From: Halictus rubicundus
Taxonomy: Eukaryota; Arthropoda; Insecta; Hymenoptera; Halictidae
Length of the DNA: 64,000 nt
Assembly (NCBI RefSeq): GCF_050948215.1
Contig: NC_135151.1
Coordinates: forward strand, 22,690,720-22,754,719
Reading direction: 5' to 3'
The notes below the pieces were generated by a model. The model did no database searches. It worked only from the letters and a program-made list of their open reading frames with translations, and was not told where the DNA came from. Shown piece after piece: positions 1 to 11,950 of the stretch. Every line of letters starts with the position of its first letter. Positions within the stretch are counted from its first letter, which is position 1. The position numbers and the translations under genes were made by a program.

Positions 1-1131
1 ACCACTTTGCCGGCGAGCCGGCCCCCGGAATCGCCGTGGCCGATAAGAATCGCGGATAAGACGCGCGTGAGACCGAATTCGTTGATCGGTACCGATTCAT
101 GCCTCCATCTTGTTCGACGCGCTCGCAAGCCTCGGCGCGCGGATTCCATTTTAATTGGCCGGGCCACCGCGTCAAAACATTTCGCTGCAACCTGCTCGAG
201 TTTCGAGTGCACATTTCGTTTCTCTTCCGGCGAATGCATTCGTTCACCTTCAAGATGCAGCACAATTTTGTTTACTGTAATGCGCGAAATTAGGTGAAGC
301 AAGTAGAGCCATTAAAATTGATTCATTCTGATCGTGAGCATATTAAAATTTTTGTCTCGAAAATAGAGGAGTATTTTTATGTAAAATAAAAATTGACTGC
401 ATCGATTGTGAGAAACAGAGATTGAATAGCTTGTGTCCATCCCTAACAGTTGCGATGAATAATAGAACAGTACCATTTTTAATTCCGTCTAGTCGTTTTG
501 ATATAAATGAACAAGAATTTTATTTTCTTCTAAATAATCAAGAACAGCGTTGCAACTGAAGAATGCGGAGAACATTTTCCGAGAACGAGAAACCATCGGT
601 CGGCGTTTGAAGCATGATCACGCCACCAAAGGGAGCAATTTTACCACAGTTACAGAGAGCGCAAGATTCCCGAGACTGCAACGATGGAACACTTTCATAA
701 TTGAAATTTTTATGCAAGACAAAGTATGTATCAGCCGCAAAGAATTAAAATATGCGGTTCCGAAGAACTGCAAGAACTCGTAACAATTTTTTGCGCAACA
801 TCTCGTCGGCGTTACATCGCCAAGAATATTTCTTCTCGCATTCCGTCCGGGCGAATAACAGATTTAAACACAGAGCTTACCTTCCCGTGCATGCGGATGT
901 TTCTTTATTTCTATGCTCGCCTTTATTTCGCGATAGTCTTGCTTGCAGCTTGTACCGGGCTTCCTATACTTGACTTGTTACGTTGCCCGAGCATTACTGT
1001 ATCGTTACCTGTATTTACGTTCTCGGCTGCTAGTTCGCAGACGCTGGTCTTCTCCGCAATCCCTGATGCATGCGAAAAGTCGGTGAAATGTTCGAGATTG
1101 AGTTTTTTAATATTAGCGAAACCCATAAATA
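1..1131. other. No gene seen
   Basis: I find no recognisable gene, RNA or repeat here. Open frames are short and lie in GC-rich sequence (first 250 bases) or AT-rich sequence (after 300), with no protein-like composition. Confidence 0.5.
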
Positions 1132-1390
1132 ATCAATTATTTTGAAATCTAAAACAAACTTTGTAGTAAGTTTTTATTTCTTAATTTATTATATAATCTC
1201 CATCATGATCAAGGACAGTTTGCCATCTTTCCTGCAAATTTTCAACCCCCCTCTCATAGAAAGGTTGTAAAGAAAAATTATACTTTTTAGAATATTTTGA
1301 ACACAGGCTGCTTTACCGAAAAAATGTAAAAGAATATGTGTTTCCTCTTCAACGATCGGTACAGAACAAAAGGCGAAACAAATTCTTTAC
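1132..1390 (-). mobile_element. mariner-like element remnant, copy 1 (transposase C-terminus)
   Basis: Read on the minus strand, this encodes a mariner transposase C-terminal end: residues NLQERWQTVLDHDGDYIIN followed by a stop. That resembles the usual end of mariner transposases (RWQ..ID..G.Y). The plus-strand edge starts TCAATTATTTTGAAATC. Two more copies, at 6508-6840 and 47379-47674, share this edge and the inner block containing CGATCGGTACAGAAC. Only a few hundred bases remain of an element normally about 1.3 kb, so most of the transposase gene is gone. The copy is non-autonomous. Its far end (about 1390) is less well preserved than in the other two copies. Confidence 0.7.
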
Positions 1391-2398
1391 GTAAGAAGTC
1401 TTTCAGTTAAAAATTGACCGTTCAAAAATTCTCACCCCCATATCCTCAATTTTCGTTAGCAGGCTTCATCGTTCATCACCAAACCTCGGATTTTCATTCT
1501 TTATTTATTTCACCAGAACCGTGGATCTGTCAGCGATCGACGGACAGCAAGTAAAATATCGTGAAATCGAATTCTACTTGAACAATTCGACGAACCGAGT
1601 CGTTTATTTCGTCTGCGACCTAGCCGATCGATACAGTGAAATACAGTTTCGGCGGACAGGTCTATAAAAATCCATCGAGCGGTCCGAATACTTTAGCGTC
1701 CGAGAGAAACTTTGTGGGGGCGAAGTTCGCGAATTTTCGTGGGAACGTGTTACGTCAGTTATGGCAGCTCGCGAATGACGCTGGTCCCGATGCCTGGGCG
1801 CAGCTTTTTCATCGGCGGCGATATTAACGGGCCGCGGGAAGTTCGAAAACATTTCACTGTTGATATTGCGAGATCTCGTGCGCATTGAAAGTTAGGTTAG
1901 GCGAAACCCCGTCGGTCCGGGGGTAGCGTGACGCGACGTCGTAAGGTTAAGCACCGTCGAGGCGAGCCGCAGGCTGGCCTGGCTTTCGCCTTCATGCTTT
2001 GCCTACTTTTCATTACGCGGAGCTGCCCCTCGGTATCTTCGCCAGGATCTCCAGGTTTTTTGCATGACGCGATTACGGTCTTTTGGCGAACGCGCGCGCG
2101 AGCCCGCTCGGCCGCTCGGCCGCTCGCTCGCTTTATTAACGCGGCATCGTTCGATCGTGTGCCGGCTACTTCGCCTCTCCCGAAGGAAACTACTATCTCT
2201 AGAAATTATCAGAATTGAACGTGGACAGCGATGTATGAGTTCCACCCAGCGGAGAGGTTGCGTTTTATCGCGATAACATCGGACGCGTACGTATAAACGC
2301 GCTCGACAAAAGCCAAGATGGATGTTATTAACGGGACGGCCGCTAATCTTGCGGTCCATAAATTTCGGGAACGAAAATCGATCGGCTCGTTGCCTCCT

Positions 2399-2466
<68 letters not shown>

Positions 2467-3119
2467 CTCCCCTTCTTCTCTTCCTCCTCCTCATCACTCT
2501 CTCTCTTCCTCTTTCCACGGCAATTTTTAGAAATTACGCCAAACTGCCCGTATTTGCGGTTACCAGCCTGTTGGCCTCCCTTTTTTCACGTTGTTACGAA
2601 TTATGTCATAAATATATAAAGATAACGCGTTAACTGCAAACTGGGGACCATCAAAGTCTCCTAAAACACGATGTTATTTATTTAATGACACGGTAACTGA
2701 AAAGTTAATGGCCCGAAGCTATTTGCCGGTTAGAGGACCCGAGGACGCCCGATTTATTCAGTGCAAAATTCAATAAATTAACTTGCAGCATTTAATGTTC
2801 GGCGTCCTAATATTTTTTAAATAACTACCGTCATGTTCCAGTCATTTTTCATCGTCTTCCTAATTTAATACATGAATCTTTGTCCTTATCGTACCGTAAC
2901 ATCCACGCTAGACTAAACTATATCGTTTACATATTTGTGATAATGTTACATGCATCTCTTGATAAACACGTGGAATTTGTTTTGAGATCACAATTGATTG
3001 AACAGCGTGTTGTATTCAATCTGCATGTGTTTCTTTCTGAAAAGTTTCCAAAAACGATCTGACATTATTTCACAAAATATGGAAACATAAAATATTAAAA
3101 CACAAACTTCGGGAGACAG
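1391..3119. other. No gene seen; one microsatellite
   Basis: The only clear feature is the CT microsatellite at 2404-2462. Frames running through it encode only alternating Leu-Ser or Arg-Glu and are artefacts of the repeat. Confidence 0.5.
2404..2462. repeat. (CT)n microsatellite, about 29 units
   Basis: An uninterrupted CT dinucleotide run, followed by a looser pyrimidine-rich tail to about 2510. Confidence 0.95.
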
Positions 3120-3160
3120 TACAGTAAATCCTCGATTATACAAACGCGTCGGGGTACAAG
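3120..3160 (+). mobile_element. Single pogo/Tigger-like terminus
   Basis: The sequence TACAGTAAATCCTCGATTAT has the TA plus CAGT start and the 'CCTCGATTA' body typical of pogo/Tigger ends. I see no matching inverted end nearby. It runs straight into a piece of another element at 3163, so it is a fragment. Confidence 0.4.
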
Positions 3161-3162
3161 TC

Positions 3163-3351
3163 TTTGGCTATTTTAAAAACAGTTTTAACCCAAATAAATA
3201 AATCTGTTGAATAATTCCTGGCGGATGCATCTTCACAATCGCAGCAATCGTAAATGAAAAAAAAGCAGAACGTGTCATTTTGTCGTAATACTCCTTGCTT
3301 TTTTATTGCTCATTTTTCCCATAAAAGCATAAAATAAAATCCGCAATCTAA
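3163..3351. mobile_element. Patchwork of miniature-element fragments
   Basis: Bases 3163-3262 match, with decay, the interior of the TTAA family seen whole at 7757-7980 and 26697-27216 (shared blocks AAATAAATCTGTTGAATAATTCC and GGATGCATCTTCACAATC, differing at several bases). Bases 3300-3351 match the right end of the TA family seen at 41101-41346 (GCATAAAATAAAATCCGCAATCTA against GCGTAAAATCCGCAGTCTA). Neither is complete. Confidence 0.45.
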
Positions 3352-4124
3352 TGATCATAAATCACCCGTTCCAAGTACACCGTGGAACAACTTCATTCTC
3401 GCGGGTCCAATAAAAGTGCCCGCGATATCCCGTCGTTTCTAAACAAAACTTTCGCGAAATTCCGAAATTTTTCAAAATCTTCAATATTCCCTGTCGCAGG
3501 AAAGTTTCGCCCGGAAAAGGAAGTACGGAAAAATTGAAAACGCATGCAGCGAAGAAATTCGGGAAGCTTCGCGTCCGGCGATGGAAAATGTATAGTCCAG
3601 TTGGGAAAGCGAGACGTTAGTAATCGACGGACATAAATTTTCCCATTCGCGGCGGCCGATTCGGCTCGCTCATTTCCAGCCTGCCCCTCGCTAATTCATT
3701 AAAACGTTTACAAGAGCTGAAGCGATATACGCTCGCCAAGTTGTCGTTCTTAATTCACTTATCCTCGTCGGGCTGCCTCGCACGGGAGGCACGGTCGCGT
3801 GCACGTTTCGCGTTATTTTTTCTTTTTCCTTTTTCGCGTGCACGCGTGTGCGGCACGCACACACACGCGCGGAACACGACATCCAGCGCGAAGTATGGGA
3901 AACGGATAGGAGAGAGACGTTGACGAAGCCTGTATTACAAGTTGCCGTGCTTCCTGTGATTGTCGGCCGTCCTGACGACGATACTTCCTCCAACACGATC
4001 GAATCTCGATACAGTATGCGATTGAATCGTGACGAACTTCGGTGTCGCGTTCGAGAACATATTGGTTACATTTTCACGGCAACTGGCAAATTAGAAAATC
4101 GACAGGCTTCAGTTTTAATCGAAA
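3352..4124. other. No gene seen; short alternating purine-pyrimidine tract
   Basis: No protein-like frame is visible. Bases 3836-3872 alternate purine and pyrimidine (GTGCACGCGTGTGCGGCACG and onward), a tract of the kind that can adopt Z-DNA; that is inference from composition only. Confidence 0.4.
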
Positions 4125-4312
4125 TACAGTGATTTCTCTGTATATGTCGCCGAGGCCTGGATGATACAAGTCGCGGAATTATCCCCACTACCGCGGGGTA
4201 TACCCCGAGGCTCGAGAGGCCTTGGACGCGGACAAATGTAAACATAACACGGGTCGGGTATGTCTCCTGGACGATATACGTCGTTGTTGACATATATCGA
4301 GAATTCACTGTA
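4125..4312 (-). mobile_element. pogo-like miniature element, copy 1
   Basis: Bounded by TACAGTGATTTCTCTGTATA on the left and CGAGAATTCACTGTA on the right. The two ends are related inverted repeats with TA outside each. The same interior (GGCCTGGA, GTCGCGGAATTATCCCCACTACC, CGGGTATGTCTCCTGGACGAT) recurs in opposite orientation at 10397-10585 and 26302-26506. CAGT ends and a TA target suggest a pogo-type element of the Tc1/mariner superfamily. It carries no intact transposase. Confidence 0.7.
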
Positions 4313-4449
4313 TCATACTGGCGAAATCGTCGTGTTGCTTCGCTATCTTTTCTAAAATATTTATGGTACGTACAGTTTTATCCCCAGGTACTAATACTTG
4401 ATAGATTGTTAAACGTGCAGTGATTGCAGCAAAATCAGCAACAACAGCC

Positions 4450-4520
4450 CGCGGTAGTGGGGATAATTGCGCGACGTTTATCATCCAGGCCTTGGCGACA
4501 TATATAGAGAAATCACTGTA
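4450..4520 (+). mobile_element. Inverted partial copy of the same pogo-like end
   Basis: Bases 4450-4520 match the first 75 or so bases of the element at 4125 in reverse orientation (GGATAATTGCGCGACGTTTA, GGCCTTGGCGACATATATAG, ending AATCACTGTA). With the left end they form an inverted repeat separated by about 245 bases. Bases 4313-4449 encode an open minus-strand frame I do not recognise. They may be inner sequence of a longer relative, which would make 4125-4520 a two-part composite. Confidence 0.55.
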
Positions 4521-6507
4521 CTGCAAAATTCTTGTACTAATACCAGATGCACACTACTGAAACACCGTCTTCATCATCTTCGTAATCATCAGAGTTCATC
4601 ACGCTCTCTTCTGTTTTTACAAATGCATTGTATTGATTCTTTCTCAACTGTTCTACTCAAATTTGCTTTTATATGGTTTCACAGCAGAGGACCCGGTTCT
4701 TCGTCTGGTATTTTGTCCTTTTATACAACTGTTCAGCAAATTTCTTCGCGGGACGAGCTTCATACGATACTTTTACGAGTAAAATCAAGATCGCGCTGCA
4801 CGCGTTACAGCCACGCGCACTAAAACGCAACTGCACTTTCCGGGTGCACGAGGTGCACGGTTTTCGCGCGGGTACAGGGCCACTCGGTCCCGGCAGTCTT
4901 CCGTCCCGCTTGTCGGGCCGCGTTTACATCCAGCGCTTCGGGTACCAGCACCTAACGTCGAATTACAGCGAGTTGAAAAGCAGGTGGGAAGGGCGGGGGG
5001 GAAAAAGAAAGTGTCCGCCGGAGTGGCAGGAAGCTCGTCGACCCCGGCGCGTACGCGCGCAATGTCATTACACACGTATTATTCTCGCGTGTGCACTTCC
5101 CGGCGACGTTTAAACTCGGCTAATGGTCATTGCGCGAAACGCGAAATGCACTCGGTCTCATTTACCTTCCGTTCCACGGGGCTATCTCCTCGGGTCCAGG
5201 TATCGCTGACCTTACGAGTGCTCGCGCGAACTTCCGGGTTACGCCGCTCGGCTGCCGCTTCGTGCAAAAATTACCCATCCGAAATAAATTCTTCCTCGCC
5301 GGCGACGAACGCTTCTCCTGTGCCCAGAGCGAGATTTCTGTGCAGATCACGGTCTGCAGAGAATTCTATTGTTCTCTTCTCGTCAGTCAAACGAAAAAGT
5401 ATGGGGAAGTCGGAATCAGTATTTTAGGCGAATAGAAACTATCTTTCCACATGAAAAATTTGTAAAATATATTTTTTATATAGTATTTTCCCTGCAATTC
5501 CGACGAATTGCAATGTTTCGCAAATTTTCTTGTCACCTTATCCAGTAAACAAATCGCTGTAAAAGAATCCAGGTCGTATGGTGCAATGATAGAAATTTGA
5601 TCGTGTCTTTACGAGTGTGCGAATGTTAAAGGGAGTCCCTGTGCAGGCACGTCGGATGCGTGTGGACGTGTGTAGTAGATCCCAGGTGGAATCATGAGCG
5701 TCGAACGCATCCTCGGCGTCGGAAGTCCTCCTCCCTGTTGCTCTCCCGACTCTCCTCTCTAGGTAGAGGGACTATTAATCTCTCCTCCCGAGCGATGTAG
5801 CTTGGAGGAACGGTACGCTCCTCTTCCGAGAAGCTTCCTCTACACGCGAGGGGGCCGGCCCGTCGGGAATACGCGCCGAGAGGACTCACAGGATCGCGAG
5901 CCTTATCGCGGAAGGTGTTCCGGATGCGCCTGCACCGGGGCTGCATCGACGACAGGTGCAAACGGGCTCCGAAGATGCTCGAGCAGGCCGAAGCATGCGT
6001 CGGTACTGTACGCTTCATTAACCAACGTGTTCTCCGCTCGAGGACCAGGTTGTCCGCCGCGCGCCGCTTCGCGTCGTTCCACGCCCGAATCGAAGATGAC
6101 GCTTTGTTCGATGGGCTCGCCCTAACTGTCCCGGGTTGCTCGGAATGCAATCGCATAACCGCGTCGCGTCGCGTCGCGTCGCGTCGGTTAGAGCCCCCCA
6201 GCATGATGCCGTTCCCGTTCGCGGCTGTACGCGTGCTATGATTTTACCGGGAGCGAGCGTTTAGTAACTATGCCCGAGTTTATTTACGCGGATAATTGCG
6301 AATCGTAGGGCGGTACTCCGCGCTAACTATCGCGCTGTTTTCAGAACTAGTTCAGTCGGAGATAAGGAACGCGTCCCTCGGGCTGCGGCGGTATAATTCA
6401 CTTTGATGAATGATAATTGTAAGACGCTTCCCGTGGAACTCTGACGGTGCTCTATACTAGCTCCGTTCGTGGCTTCGGACGAACAAGTTAGGGGGATCCA
6501 TAGGCAA
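4521..6507. other. No gene seen
   Basis: A GC-rich island (about 4800-5420 and 5650-6400) gives several overlapping open frames on both strands that lack protein-like composition. At 4555-4620 the minus strand encodes a short acidic run (SDDYEDDEDG) after a stop codon, too short to call. Bases 6161-6187 are a GCGTC tandem run. Confidence 0.45.
6161..6187. repeat. (GCGTC)n pentanucleotide run
   Basis: Five consecutive GCGTC units in a GC-rich stretch. Confidence 0.9.
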
Positions 6508-6840
6508 TCAATTATTTTGAAATCTAAAACAAACTTTGTAGTAAATTAAAGTTTTTATATAATCTTTATCATTATCAAGGACAGTTTGCCATCTTTCCCG
6601 CAAATTTTCCTTGTTGTTACCGTTGTATTAAATCCCGCGTGAAAATGAAAAAGTATGCAACGACGAATATGATCCTCGGAGGGTACGGACGCCGCCCATT
6701 TTATTACAGAGTTGTAGAAGAAAATTTTAGAATATTTTCAACACAGGCTGCTTCACCGAAAACTGTAAAAGAATATGTGTTTTCTTTTCAACGATCGGTA
6801 CAGAACTATGGGCAAAAGAAATTCTTTGCAAATAATTGAT
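6508..6840 (-). mobile_element. mariner-like element remnant, copy 2
   Basis: Same family as 1132-1390 and 47379-47674. Both ends are visible here: TCAATTATTTTGAAATC on the left and AAATAATTGA on the right form an imperfect terminal inverted repeat. The minus strand encodes NLRERWQTVLDNDKDYIK, a mariner transposase C-terminal motif. The element is only about 333 bp, so it is an internally deleted derivative. A unique 95-base block (6615-6710) is absent from the other two copies. The plus-strand open frame at 6639-6839 is only the non-coding strand of this element. Confidence 0.75.
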
Positions 6841-7756
6841 TACTGATGTACCGCTAATAGATAGAATATACAGCAAGCAAATTGAGCATTTAGGAGATAG
6901 AACAAAGGGGATATCGAATAGTCATTGGTGATCCCGAAGAAGCGTCCAGGGGCCAGAAGTATCTGTTTCAGAAAATGATCACCCGGGGAAAGTGTTTGTT
7001 GGGAACTGCTGGGTCGCCAAATCCGAGGTCGTTAAACACGAAAGCGGGAAGATAGTGCTGGGGGCGCTTCATATCGGAGCACTAGCGGTCCTATAGCTAT
7101 TAGTCACCCGATCTAGCCTTTTTCCCCCTTCGACTTTCGATTCTAGCTGCAATCACTACGTATAACCCATCCTACCCAGCCAGAAGCCCGGCGTTCCCGC
7201 TTTTCACGCCTTTCTTCGGCCGCTATAGCACTCCGCCCTTACCTCGTCCACGTTACCGATCCCTCTTACGCGGGAATGGTTCGATTACTCTTACACGCCG
7301 CGTACTATCTTATTCTCAAGACGTTTCCCTTTCCGCCTGCTCGTCATTTCTTGCCAAAGTGTTCCGTCGATTCCTCCCCTTTCGGATCTTTTCTCCTCTA
7401 TTATAGATCACGTTTTATGAGCACGGGATCCATAACCTCTCCCTCCCGACGAGGTAACGAACCTCGATCTCGGCCAGCTTTAGCAGCCACCTACGCGCGC
7501 ACTGTGCTAATGGAAAAATGTTCTATAAACGCCCATGTGACGATATTTCGAAAAAAATTAATCCTGCGGTTAAAATAGGAAAGAATTAAAGAATGAAAAA
7601 TTCATCTTAATTGGTCTTCATTTGTCTAAAAATGTTATGAGGTACTGGAGACACCCCTTCCGAACGCTTGAGGATTCAGAGCGCCATTTTACCGGTTCCC
7701 TTTGGTAGATAAAAATTCACTACGTCTTAACGAACGAAGAATTACCCCGCGCGTTC
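6841..7756. other. No gene seen
   Basis: I see no repeat family or protein-like frame. Confidence 0.5.
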
Positions 7757-7980
7757 AACACTAGGTTTACGGAGCACTGAAACCGACTATTTTGCATTAC
7801 TTCATAAAAGCAACAAGAACGTGCTACCCACATTTTTCGCAATATTTTAAAAATAATACATACCCAAAGAAATAAATTTGCTAAATAATTTCTTACGTGT
7901 GCGTCCGTAGAATCTTAATAATATTAAATTAAAAATATTAGAATCCGTCGTTTTGACGGGTCCCGTAAATCTAGTGTTAA
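7757..7980 (-). mobile_element. TTAA miniature element, family 1 (CACTAG ends), copy a
   Basis: The ends CACTAGGTTTACGGAGCAC and CCCGTAAATCTAGTG are inverted repeats, with TTAA (here TCAA on one side) outside. Interior landmarks are CCGTCGTTTTGACGGG and an AT-rich core with AAAGAAATAAATTTGC. Four further full-length copies lie at 11951, 20213, 26697 and 54744. TTAA flanks with short CACTAG ends suggest a piggyBac-mobilised miniature element. It is about 224 bp and non-coding. Confidence 0.85.
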
Positions 7981-10396
7981 GTGAAATGTTTCTCTCGCTG
8001 CGGACTGCAATCGATACCGAGAGTTCTAACAGCATTTATGGTCGCACAATCGCGGGGCATAGTTCGCGAAACTGCTGGGCGGTCGGGGAGAAGCGGCGGT
8101 TGAAAAAGAAGCATAAAATATGACATTGTCTGGGAGGAATCGCCGAACACTCTCCTAAGTGCAGCAGGGGCGGAACTTCGTTCGGCGGAAGTCAATTTCT
8201 CAGCGCGGCGTTCCCGTGTTTTCTTTCAGGCAACGGAAAGGCCGCACGGGGACCGCGTCGCGACGCCCGGCGTCGCATATCCCCTTGAGAACCGAGCAGA
8301 CAGGCGTAGCCGCGAAAGGACAATGGGTGCCGTTGTCTCGAAAGAATGTATTCCAGCGGCGAATTTCGCAGCGGGTCCGGCCACCGCACCGTGGCAAGAT
8401 GAAGTGGGGGTTCTTAGCGCGGAAGCATCTTGCGCTGGAAGTTCGCTTCCACTCCGGCGGACCAGCTGCCGGGGAACGATTCTCCGCGGAGAATCGTCGA
8501 GAGAGATTCTGGGGAATTGCGGGGGGCCGACGAAAGTGACGTACATGACGCGTGCTTCCTGCACGAGCGTTATTCGTCGCCGTCGAGGACCGGAGCGGAA
8601 GCGCGAGAGGCTCGCGCGAGGAACTGGAGGTCATGACGGATAGACTTTTCCGAGTTCTAAGCCCGCGGACTGCTTGACACCGACTGGGAAAAGTTTCCCC
8701 GGGACGACTTCGCCTGCTGCCTTTCTTTTCTTTATTCCACCCTTCTCCCTCCAGAAGCTACACGCTCCAGAACTTTGTAATCGCTATCGCGCTGTGTAAC
8801 GCCGCGACTGAAATTAACGAACAACTTTCAGACGTTAAACATCGGGCCAAAGATTCGCAGTTGCGAAACAAAGTTTCGTCCTGTGTGACGCCCCCCTATT
8901 TTCGTACAGGCTGTCCCGGGACTCGAGCTGCTCCCATGTTACCTCCAGACAGGTCCCGTCATCCTGGAACCGTGGAAAGACACCGTCGCTCCCGAAATTT
9001 GGTTCGCGATCCACGCTCACTTCTTTCCAATTTCTTCCGGATAAATTGACACTTTGGTCTAGACTGAACTGAAAGGTTTCTTAGTCTTTTAAGGACCACA
9101 ATAATTAGAACTTCTTTATCCTGAATAATTACACGGAAGAGGTAGAAAGTTTACTCGAATGTTTAAGAGTCGATCGCAAAAGAATAGAAACGACAAGACG
9201 TCGCGGCCGGGCAGGACAACGAGTTCGAAAGACATGATTAAAGGCAGCAGAATTCTGGCGCGGCTCCAAACGCAATGGTCATTTACCAGAGGAACAATGT
9301 CTGCCAGGACTGGTCACATGTCCTCGTTTAACCACACTTTTCATAACTTTCCCGGCCGTCCCTCGTCCGAACCCTTTTCCCTTTCCGTCTGAAAATCGTT
9401 CTTCGAAAAGGGTTGTTCCTCCCTAAAACCGTGCCACCGTTTAACGCGCCCCCGTTACAACAGGTAGTAACAAATGTCGGCGCATGAATCACGGCGCGGG
9501 GAAGTTAGGGTTAAATACATACGCGGCGGGTGGCGTAATGAAACAGAAGGTGAAGAAAATTGCGAGCGGCTCGGGATCACCGCTGCGAGGATCCAGCAGA
9601 TAAACGTACTTGGGTTTCCGTGGTTGCGGCCGTGAATCACTCGCCTATGATCTCGCGAGCGATTCGAAAGCGAAGAGGAGAGAGGAGAGAGCCTGACAAG
9701 CGCGTTGTACAAATTGCCGGTGCCAGAAAGGAACGTTCTCGCGAGGGTTAATACGACGCGCGGCGAGGACGCACGAACAAAGTGTGTTTTATTAATTTAC
9801 GCGCGAGTGGCGCCGGCCGCTCTCCAAGACTCGCGGACGTTCATTTCGCCCGCACGTCCGAATAATTTAGCAGCGAGGCCGGCTCGAGCGGAGCGGACCA
9901 GAGCGGAGCGGACCAGTGCGGAGCGAAGTCAATGGCGTGTTAAATGCACATCGGTGCGCATCCTCGCCGCGCGTATCGTCCTCGATCACCGCCGCGGCGT
10001 TGTTCTTGTTATTATTTCGTGCTTCCTCTACGCGATACGCGACGCTCCGCTGACCCCCGTCCAGTTTCCACGTTTCTACGCGCCGCGTTCTCGCGCTGGA
10101 ACGCGTCCTCATCCTCATCCGCTCCGGCGAACCACGTCTTTTCTGCTCATCATCCCTCCACCGTGACCATTCAAGCTTACCATGGATGCAAGAAGTCTAT
10201 TCGCTTCGAAACAAAGCTTCCTCGGCATATCCTCCCACGAATCCTGGTGCATTCTGGGTCCCCGAGTACCTGGCACATTCACTTTGCCACTGAGTTAATC
10301 CTTATCAATTTTCTGTCAGCCTTCACTAACGAAACAGGACGTCCTTCGTTTGTGAAATTCAATTTCTGCAGACCTTCCAACGAATTTCAAAACTCT
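7981..10396. other. No gene seen; GC-rich, stop-poor stretch
   Basis: Many overlapping open frames occur on both strands around 8160-8640 and 9700-10470. The composition (Arg/Ser/Pro-rich in every frame) is that of translated GC-rich non-coding DNA. A 15-bp tandem lies at 9886-9926. Confidence 0.45.
9886..9926. repeat. 15-bp tandem repeat, about 2.7 copies
   Basis: The unit GAGCGGAGCGGACCA repeats in tandem; the last copy is partial and slightly altered. Confidence 0.85.
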
Positions 10397-10585
10397 CCTG
10401 TGAATTCACGATATATGTCAACAACACGGGGCTTGTCAGTGTCATGTATCGTCCAGGAGACATAGCCCGAGCCGTGTTATGTTTACGAGGCTACTCGAGC
10501 TTCGAGGGATATACCGCGCGGCAGTGGGGATAATTCCGCGACGTTTATCGTCCAGGCCTTGGCGACATATAGAGAAATCACTGTA
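10397..10585 (+). mobile_element. pogo-like miniature element, copy 2
   Basis: Starts CTGTGAATTCACGATATATG and ends ATAGAGAAATCACTGTA. The interior matches 26302-26506 in the same orientation and 4125-4312 in the opposite one (GTGGGGATAATTCCGCGACG, TCGTCCAGGCCTTGGCGACA). Non-coding. Confidence 0.7.
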
Positions 10586-10769
10586 CCTTTCATGGTAGAA
10601 CATAATTCAGAAGACGATAGATGCCTTCTACCTGCTAGGCAATTGAGGGTCAAACTCATTCTATGTTAATGACCGAGAATATCATCTGCTGTACAGATTA
10701 AAGCTTCGTTTCTGAACGATTGAAGCATAGAAGTTTGGCTTTCCTAAAGGATTGTTCAAATTCACACAA

Positions 10770-11012
10770 TTAACATGTCAACTGCCACGTCAGTCACATA
10801 TGACTGACACTGATTCTTGACTAGGTTTAGAAATTCATTTTTATTGTGACATATCCAGATACACAGAAATTTATTAGGATCTTTAGAATTCTAAAGGGTT
10901 ACGACAGCGTTCCCTATAATACACTTTAAATTTCTAGTCGTGGTGTCATTAATTAAATTGCTCTGATTTTGTAAGAATCTCCGGGGTTGATATTTCGCAC
11001 TTAACGTGTTAA
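10770..11012 (+). mobile_element. TTAA miniature element, family 2 (CAGTCACATATGACTGAC), copy a
   Basis: Starts with TTAA then CATGTCAACTGCCACGTCAG and ends ACTTAACGTGTTAA. A short palindrome-like CAGTCACATATGACTGAC lies near the left end. It matches 19989-20447 and 37967-38190 through the blocks TTCATTTTTATTGTGACATA, GATCTTTAGAATTC and CTGATTTTGTAAGAATCTC. TTAA on both sides. Non-coding. Confidence 0.8.
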
Positions 11013-11178
11013 TATCCTAAAAATAAAATTCCACTGTGTCGTTGCAAGCTTCTTTCTTCCTCTAAGAAATTATGAACTGCAAAGAAATTCGAATCGTGAA
11101 CCGTAGGATAATTAGTGGAAGCGGTTCAGAGGGTCCGTCTGACTTGTCATAATATTTATGGTCATCAAACTACCAGGT

Positions 11179-11803
11179 TGTAGCGGCCAGCCTGGGACAT
11201 CTGGTTATGGCATGGGTATTGCTTTGCGCTCTTGGAACGTGACTTTGGGGATTTTTAGAAATTAGGTACGGAGTGGCCTTGTCACCGTTTTAGCTAATGT
11301 CCCATTCGTGTCCGTTCCCAGGGCGTAGCACTTGTATATAGTTTTCTAGGCCCATGCCATAAATCTGCCAGGGGTCCCATCCTGCCCTTCTCTAGTTTCG
11401 CACTTGACGATTGCCAGACGCCCTGGGTCTTTCCCAGGCTCTGGCAACTCTTCACCCGTGGTGAGTGGTTGATGGCCCTTGGTTCATCAGGATGGCCTTG
11501 GGGCCATCAGGATGTTCCTCGGTCCCATCTTCCACTTTCCAACCGTCCAACCCCCAATTGGTCCTCGTCTTGGCCAATCCGGGATATCTATCGGCATCCA
11601 GGGAAGGGAGGAAAATCTCGAAGTAGAGGGAGGATCTACCCTTACGTGGGTTCTTGGCTCGATCCTCCCAATCAATTGGCTTCCAAGCACGCTAGAGAAA
11701 ACGACTTTTCCTAGCTGCTCTCCTGTACTCTATTCAGTTTTGTATTCGGTTACGGCTCAAATCCATCTTTGTAAATACAGTCCACTGCTTTAGTTTTGTT
11801 ACA
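11179..11803. mobile_element. Possible solo LTR (Gypsy-like), tentative
   Basis: The block starts TGTAGCGGCCAGCCTGGGAC and a plausible end is GTTTTGTTACA, giving TG...CA borders about 625 bp apart. Near the right side, 'GTATTCGGTTACGGCTC' and 'TTTGTAAATACAGTCCACTG' look like the R/U5 part of insect Gypsy LTRs. I see no target duplication flanking these borders and no second copy, so the borders are uncertain. An open frame at 11479-11793 inside it has no recognisable product. Confidence 0.3.
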
Positions 11804-11950
11804 CTTGGTCTCCTTTCTTACAAGAGGAAACTCCCATCCTTAGTCGACACATCGCGTGTAAATCCACATCAAAAGCTCGAACATCCTTCGGGATAACCAC
11901 GAGCAATAAACACAGGTCAATGGCATCGTGTTAGTTCACTGTTATTCGTT

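Noticed and set aside
2003..2518. 171-codon minus-strand frame with an Arg-Glu run
   Set aside because: The run is just the CT microsatellite read on the other strand.
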